A stretch of 64,000 nt of DNA from assembly GCA_963711495.1 (NCBI GenBank), contig CAVQEK010000005.1, forward strand, positions 248,001-312,000, in the 5' to 3' direction. Shown piece by piece: positions 63,850-64,000 of this stretch. The stretch's first letter is position 1; each line of letters opens with the position of its first letter. Below the pieces are notes generated by a model. That model worked only from the letters and a program-made list of their open reading frames with translations, did no database searches and was not told the DNA's origin. The translations under genes were made by a program, and so were the position numbers. Source of the DNA: CAVQEK01 sp963711495. Lineage in GTDB: Bacteria > Bacteroidota > Bacteroidia > Cytophagales > Cyclobacteriaceae.

Positions 63850-64000
63850 CTAAGGCATTTCTTTGAATTCCACAAAAAACGGGAATATCCGCTTGTCTGA
63901 CTCGGTTTGATAGTAAGCCTCAACCCGATAGTTGCCCGATGACAATTGTAATTGTTCCAAGGTGAGATTAGAGAAGCCTGTTTCGCTATTTTGAGTCATG
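63850..64000 (-). CDS. C-terminal end of a gene running past the window
   Basis: Minus-strand frame open from the window edge to a TAG at 63850-63852, 49 residues visible, ending IFPFFVEFKEMP. LEQLQLSSGNYRVEAYYQ reads as an antiparallel beta module, such as the last domain of a secreted or sensor protein, but no family can be named from this fragment. An ATG at 63999 is probably internal. Confidence 0.5.
   Translation of the reverse strand, partial: MTQNSETGFSNLTLEQLQLSSGNYRVEAYYQTESDKRIFPFFVEFKEMP

Overview
The window comes from a member of the Bacteroidota, probably a free-living polysaccharide degrader of the Cytophagales type. The evidence is two SusC/SusD pairs each with an ECF sigma factor and a FecR anti-sigma factor, many secreted or lipoprotein glycoside hydrolases, a type IX secretion cargo with a gliding-motility-type C-terminal sorting domain, PorP/SprF, and promoter-like TAnnTTTG motifs. 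The DNA is moderately AT-rich. No rRNA, tRNA or CRISPR array was seen.

Region 1 (1-18065, all minus strand) is a polysaccharide utilization locus (PUL). In order of transcription it holds an ECF sigma factor, a concanavalin-like/PhoD phosphatase fusion, an S1-type sulfatase, FecR, SusC (with STN signalling domain), SusD, GH29 alpha-L-fucosidase, a GH2 beta-galactosidase-like enzyme and GH31 (cut by the window start). The enzymes are exo-acting, so the likely ligand is a fucosylated, possibly sulfated, galactose- or xylose-bearing glycan whose backbone is cut by enzymes encoded elsewhere. The sigma and anti-sigma genes are separated by the phosphatase and sulfatase genes.

Region 2 (18186-23104) is mostly housekeeping: a secreted unknown; a compact plus-strand cassette of thioredoxin-like protein, ApbE flavin transferase, DUF4266 small lipoprotein and DUF3570 outer-membrane-like protein; then ribose-5-phosphate isomerase A.

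Region 3 (23749-39022) is a loose carbohydrate island: GH89 alpha-N-acetylglucosaminidase, a parallel beta-helix protein, an unrecognised 568-residue protein with a glycine-rich hydrophobic segment, a Tat-exported Gfo/Idh/MocA oxidoreductase, a GRP-type sugar transporter with ribokinase, a raffinose-synthase-like GH36 enzyme whose lipoprotein signal is separated from it by a one-base frameshift, and GH116.

Region 4 (39277-44877, plus strand) is a tight four-gene operon: ECF sigma factor, single-pass membrane protein with TonB C-terminal domain, FG-GAP-repeat type IX cargo with CHU_C-type sorting domain, and a PorP/SprF-OmpA fusion. It looks like a self-contained, sigma-controlled surface-display unit.

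Region 5 (44992-63225, minus strand) is a second PUL aimed at galactosides: ECF sigma, FecR, SusC, SusD, then GH42, GH2 with a LamG insert, and GH36. It has been invaded by an IS3-family element between susD and GH42, and by a ParE/antitoxin pair between GH2 and GH36 whose toxin has an in-frame stop. The last bases hold the end of another minus-strand gene.

The most interesting regulatory signal is shared by both PULs. Between fecR and susC there is a hairpin plus T-run oriented against the operon, and a TAnnTTTG box on the same antisense strand starts exactly at the susC start codon. Together these predict antisense RNAs of about 110 nt covering each susC leader, comparable to the DonS-type RNAs of Bacteroides.
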